DNA of 8,137 nt from Pseudomonas sp. GTDB taxonomy: Bacteria > Pseudomonadota > Gammaproteobacteria > Pseudomonadales > Pseudomonadaceae. Position 1 is the stretch's first letter. Every line of letters starts with the position of its first letter. Location of the stretch: NCBI GenBank assembly GCA_003523465.1, contig DQAA01000569.1, positions 2,343 through 10,479 of the forward strand. The letters run 5' to 3'. The translations under genes were made by a program, and so were the position numbers. Shown here piece after piece: positions 6,800 through 8,137 of this stretch. Below the pieces are notes generated by a model. The model did no database searches and was not told the origin of the DNA. It saw nothing but the letters and a program-made list of their open reading frames with translations.

Positions 6800-7162
6800 T
6801 TAATGAGGATCGGCCGGCATGAGTTCAATCAAAGGCCTCAGTTGAGCTCTGACGCTGGCCAGCCAATTGCCCAGTTCCACCAGATCCTCATCAAGCGACT
6901 CGGCTTCCTCCCAGATACTGCCGCCTTCCGTCACAGACACCGATAGTGCCGCACCATCGAGCACCGTTTTCGCCATGGCATGTACCCGCAGGAGGCCATC
7001 CCTGAGGCCGCCGATGTTGTTCATATCCTTAAGCAGCAGATCCAGCCCATCGACTAGACACAGCAACTGGGTGGTGTCGTAGACGTCATGCAAACGCTCC
7101 AGCGCCTCGGCATCTACCTCGCCGTAGGGCGTGACGCGAAATGACGCAGGAGGAATGTTCAT
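6800..7162 (-). CDS. tnpC: TnpC-like post-transcriptional regulator of Tn3-family transposase
   Basis: 120-residue acidic soluble protein with no signal peptide or membrane segment. It is mostly helical in appearance, for example TTQLLCLVDGLDLLLKDMNN at ~30-49 and WEEAESLDEDLVELGNWLAS at ~84-103. Its start ATG shares one base with the tnpA stop (TGATG, 7160-7164), with GGAG eight bases upstream, so it is translationally coupled to the transposase. Size, order and sequence feel match TnpC of the Tn4651/Tn4652 group, reported to lower transposase levels post-transcriptionally. I recognise it from memory and context, not from a search. It ends with TAA 29 bases from the convergent hydroxylase stop. 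Confidence 0.78.
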   Translation of the reverse strand: MNIPPASFRVTPYGEVDAEALERLHDVYDTTQLLCLVDGLDLLLKDMNNIGGLRDGLLRVHAMAKTVLDGAALSVSVTEGGSIWEEAESLDEDLVELGNWLASVRAQLRPLIELMPADPH

Positions 7163-8137
7163 CAGGTCATCTCCTCGGTTTCCGCAGTACCGAGCTTGCC
7201 AGTGCGGATGGACCCGGCTGCCTGCTGGAACACCGAGTCTTTGATCCAGGGCTCCGGCGGCCGGTTGAGCTTGAGGTTGAACTCGCCGAAACGCTTGACG
7301 TTGCTGGTCAGGTAGGGGCTGAGGAAGGACACATCCTCATCGGAGAACTGCCAGCCCTCGCGAGCCAATTTCTGCAGGATCCGCATCATGTCCACAGTGT
7401 TCTGCAGGATCACCGACGAGGCCACCATGTCGTTGTAGCGCAGTCGCTTCTGTTGCTCGTCCGGATCGTTCTCGGCGATCACGTCGCCGCCGAAGGACAA
7501 CCACTTGGAGAATCCGTTGTAGGACTCGATCTTGTTGGTGTTCGCGGTAACCTCCTGGCGCAACTCGCGACTGCCGATCCAGGTGAGCAGGAAGATCGTA
7601 CGGATCACGCTGCCCAGTGCCTGTGCCGCGTGGTAGAGCTTGTTACGCCGGCTGTAGGAACCGAGTTTTCGCAGCAACATAGGCGAGGAGATTTTGCCCG
7701 CCTGGATCGATAGCGCGACCTGCATCAAATCCTGCCAATGGGTTTCAATCAGGTGCCAGTCGGCGGTGTCGGTGAACAGGCGGTTGATATGCTTATACGC
7801 AGCGCCGCGATCCGGCCGGCACATCACCAGGTCGCGCCAATTGCGGATGCGTGGCATCAGGTTGATACCAAGCAGATGAGTGAAGGCGAACACCGTGGCC
7901 GACTGGCCCTGGGTATCGGAATACACCGTATCAGCTTCGACGCTGAGATCGGCCTTGAGCAGCCCCTCGATTACATAAATTGCCTCCCAGATGCCCGGGG
8001 GGATGAAGTGCTGGAATACAGCGATGTAGTTGTTGGCCACATGCCGATAGGCAACGGCTCCCATCTTGCGGTAGCGGAAGTGGTAGCCGGCCAGCAGGTT
8101 GTCGTCATAGAAGTCGAACTGGGTGCCGTCCGCAGCC
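7162..8137 (-). CDS. tnpA: Tn3-family transposase TnpA, C-terminal 324 residues (N-terminus beyond right edge)
   Basis: C-terminal catalytic DDE domain of a Tn3-family replicative transposase; full-length members are about 1000 residues, so roughly two thirds lie outside. The frame is open to the right edge. The ATG at 8064 is an internal methionine. All three catalytic acids are visible: Asp at 8128-8130 in AADGTQF, Asp at 7915-7917 in YSDTQGQSATVFAF, and Glu at 7525-7527 in NKIESYNGFSKWLSFGG. Spacing is 71 and 130 residues, as expected for the family. The LLGINLMPRIRNW block is also typical. The stop overlaps the tnpC start (TGATG). The gene reads leftward, toward the AraC/hydroxylase and cus genes. 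No frameshift or stop is seen in the visible part, so the element may be active. Confidence 0.93.
   Translation of the reverse strand, partial: AADGTQFDFYDDNLLAGYHFRYRKMGAVAYRHVANNYIAVFQHFIPPGIWEAIYVIEGLLKADLSVEADTVYSDTQGQSATVFAFTHLLGINLMPRIRNWRDLVMCRPDRGAAYKHINRLFTDTADWHLIETHWQDLMQVALSIQAGKISSPMLLRKLGSYSRRNKLYHAAQALGSVIRTIFLLTWIGSRELRQEVTANTNKIESYNGFSKWLSFGGDVIAENDPDEQQKRLRYNDMVASSVILQNTVDMMRILQKLAREGWQFSDEDVSFLSPYLTSNVKRFGEFNLKLNRPPEPWIKDSVFQQAAGSIRTGKLGTAETEEMT

Noticed and set aside
6771..6830. Terminal inverted repeat of the transposon next to tnpC
   Set aside because: No GGGG-beginning 38-46 base repeat is visible here; the element boundary must be elsewhere.
7141..7713. Plus-strand frame opposite tnpA
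   Set aside because: Antisense to the catalytic domain of the transposase; composition is a codon shadow.
8062..8064. ATG as the start of tnpA
   Set aside because: The frame continues upstream to the edge and includes the first catalytic Asp motif ADGTQF, so this is an internal Met.
1..8137. CRISPR array, tRNA, rRNA, riboswitch or novel defence system
   Set aside because: No regularly spaced long repeats, no tRNA-like cloverleaf or rRNA sequence, and no nuclease or defence domains were seen; the window is explained by metal efflux, an AraC/hydroxylase pair and a transposon.

Overview
This window looks like an accessory, metal-resistance segment of a Pseudomonas-type gammaproteobacterium. 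The evidence is the GC-rich coding sequence, a CusCBA copper/silver tripartite efflux operon, a Tn3-family (Tn4651/Tn4652-like) transposase with its small partner TnpC, and an Anr/FNR-type operator. Genus is inferred from these gene types and from base composition, not from a marker gene.

Left block, minus strand, read right to left from about 4838 to 1. A small secreted Cys/Met/His-containing protein (4494-4838, GTG start) comes first. It is followed by the outer-membrane channel cusC (3139-4401), the periplasmic adaptor cusB (1682-3142) and the inner-membrane RND pump cusA, which starts at 1685 and runs off the left edge. cusC/cusB and cusB/cusA are each joined by a 4-base ATGA overlap, so the three pump parts are one translationally coupled unit. 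There is no separate cusF between cusC and cusB. Instead CusB carries a CusF-like metal-binding domain at its C-terminus. CusA keeps the methionine relay seen in E. coli CusA at identical residue numbers (M391, M403, D405, M410, M486, M501).

Middle, 4839-5107. This AT-richer divergent intergenic region holds most of the regulatory signals: a perfect TTGAT-N4-ATCAA Anr/FNR box, an 8-bp-arm dyad in front of the small secreted gene, a TCTCAC/GTGAGA dyad, and three phased CTATAA(T/A) repeats in front of the rightward gene. No copper-specific (CueR- or CusR-like) operator was recognised by eye, and no CusRS-type two-component regulator is in the window.

Plus strand, 5108-6770. An AraC-family regulator is followed after 73 bases by a membrane-bound fatty-acid-hydroxylase/sterol-desaturase-family di-iron protein. 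They probably form a small operon, divergent from the cus genes.

Right block, minus strand, 6800-8137. This is the C-terminal part of a Tn3-family TnpA with the full D-D-E triad visible (its N-terminus is beyond the right edge), coupled through a 1-base TGATG overlap to a 120-residue TnpC-like regulator. The transposase reads inward toward the other genes. The working picture is that the cus module and the AraC/hydroxylase pair are passenger genes of, or lie next to, a Tn4651-type transposon. No terminal inverted repeat is visible, so this is inference.
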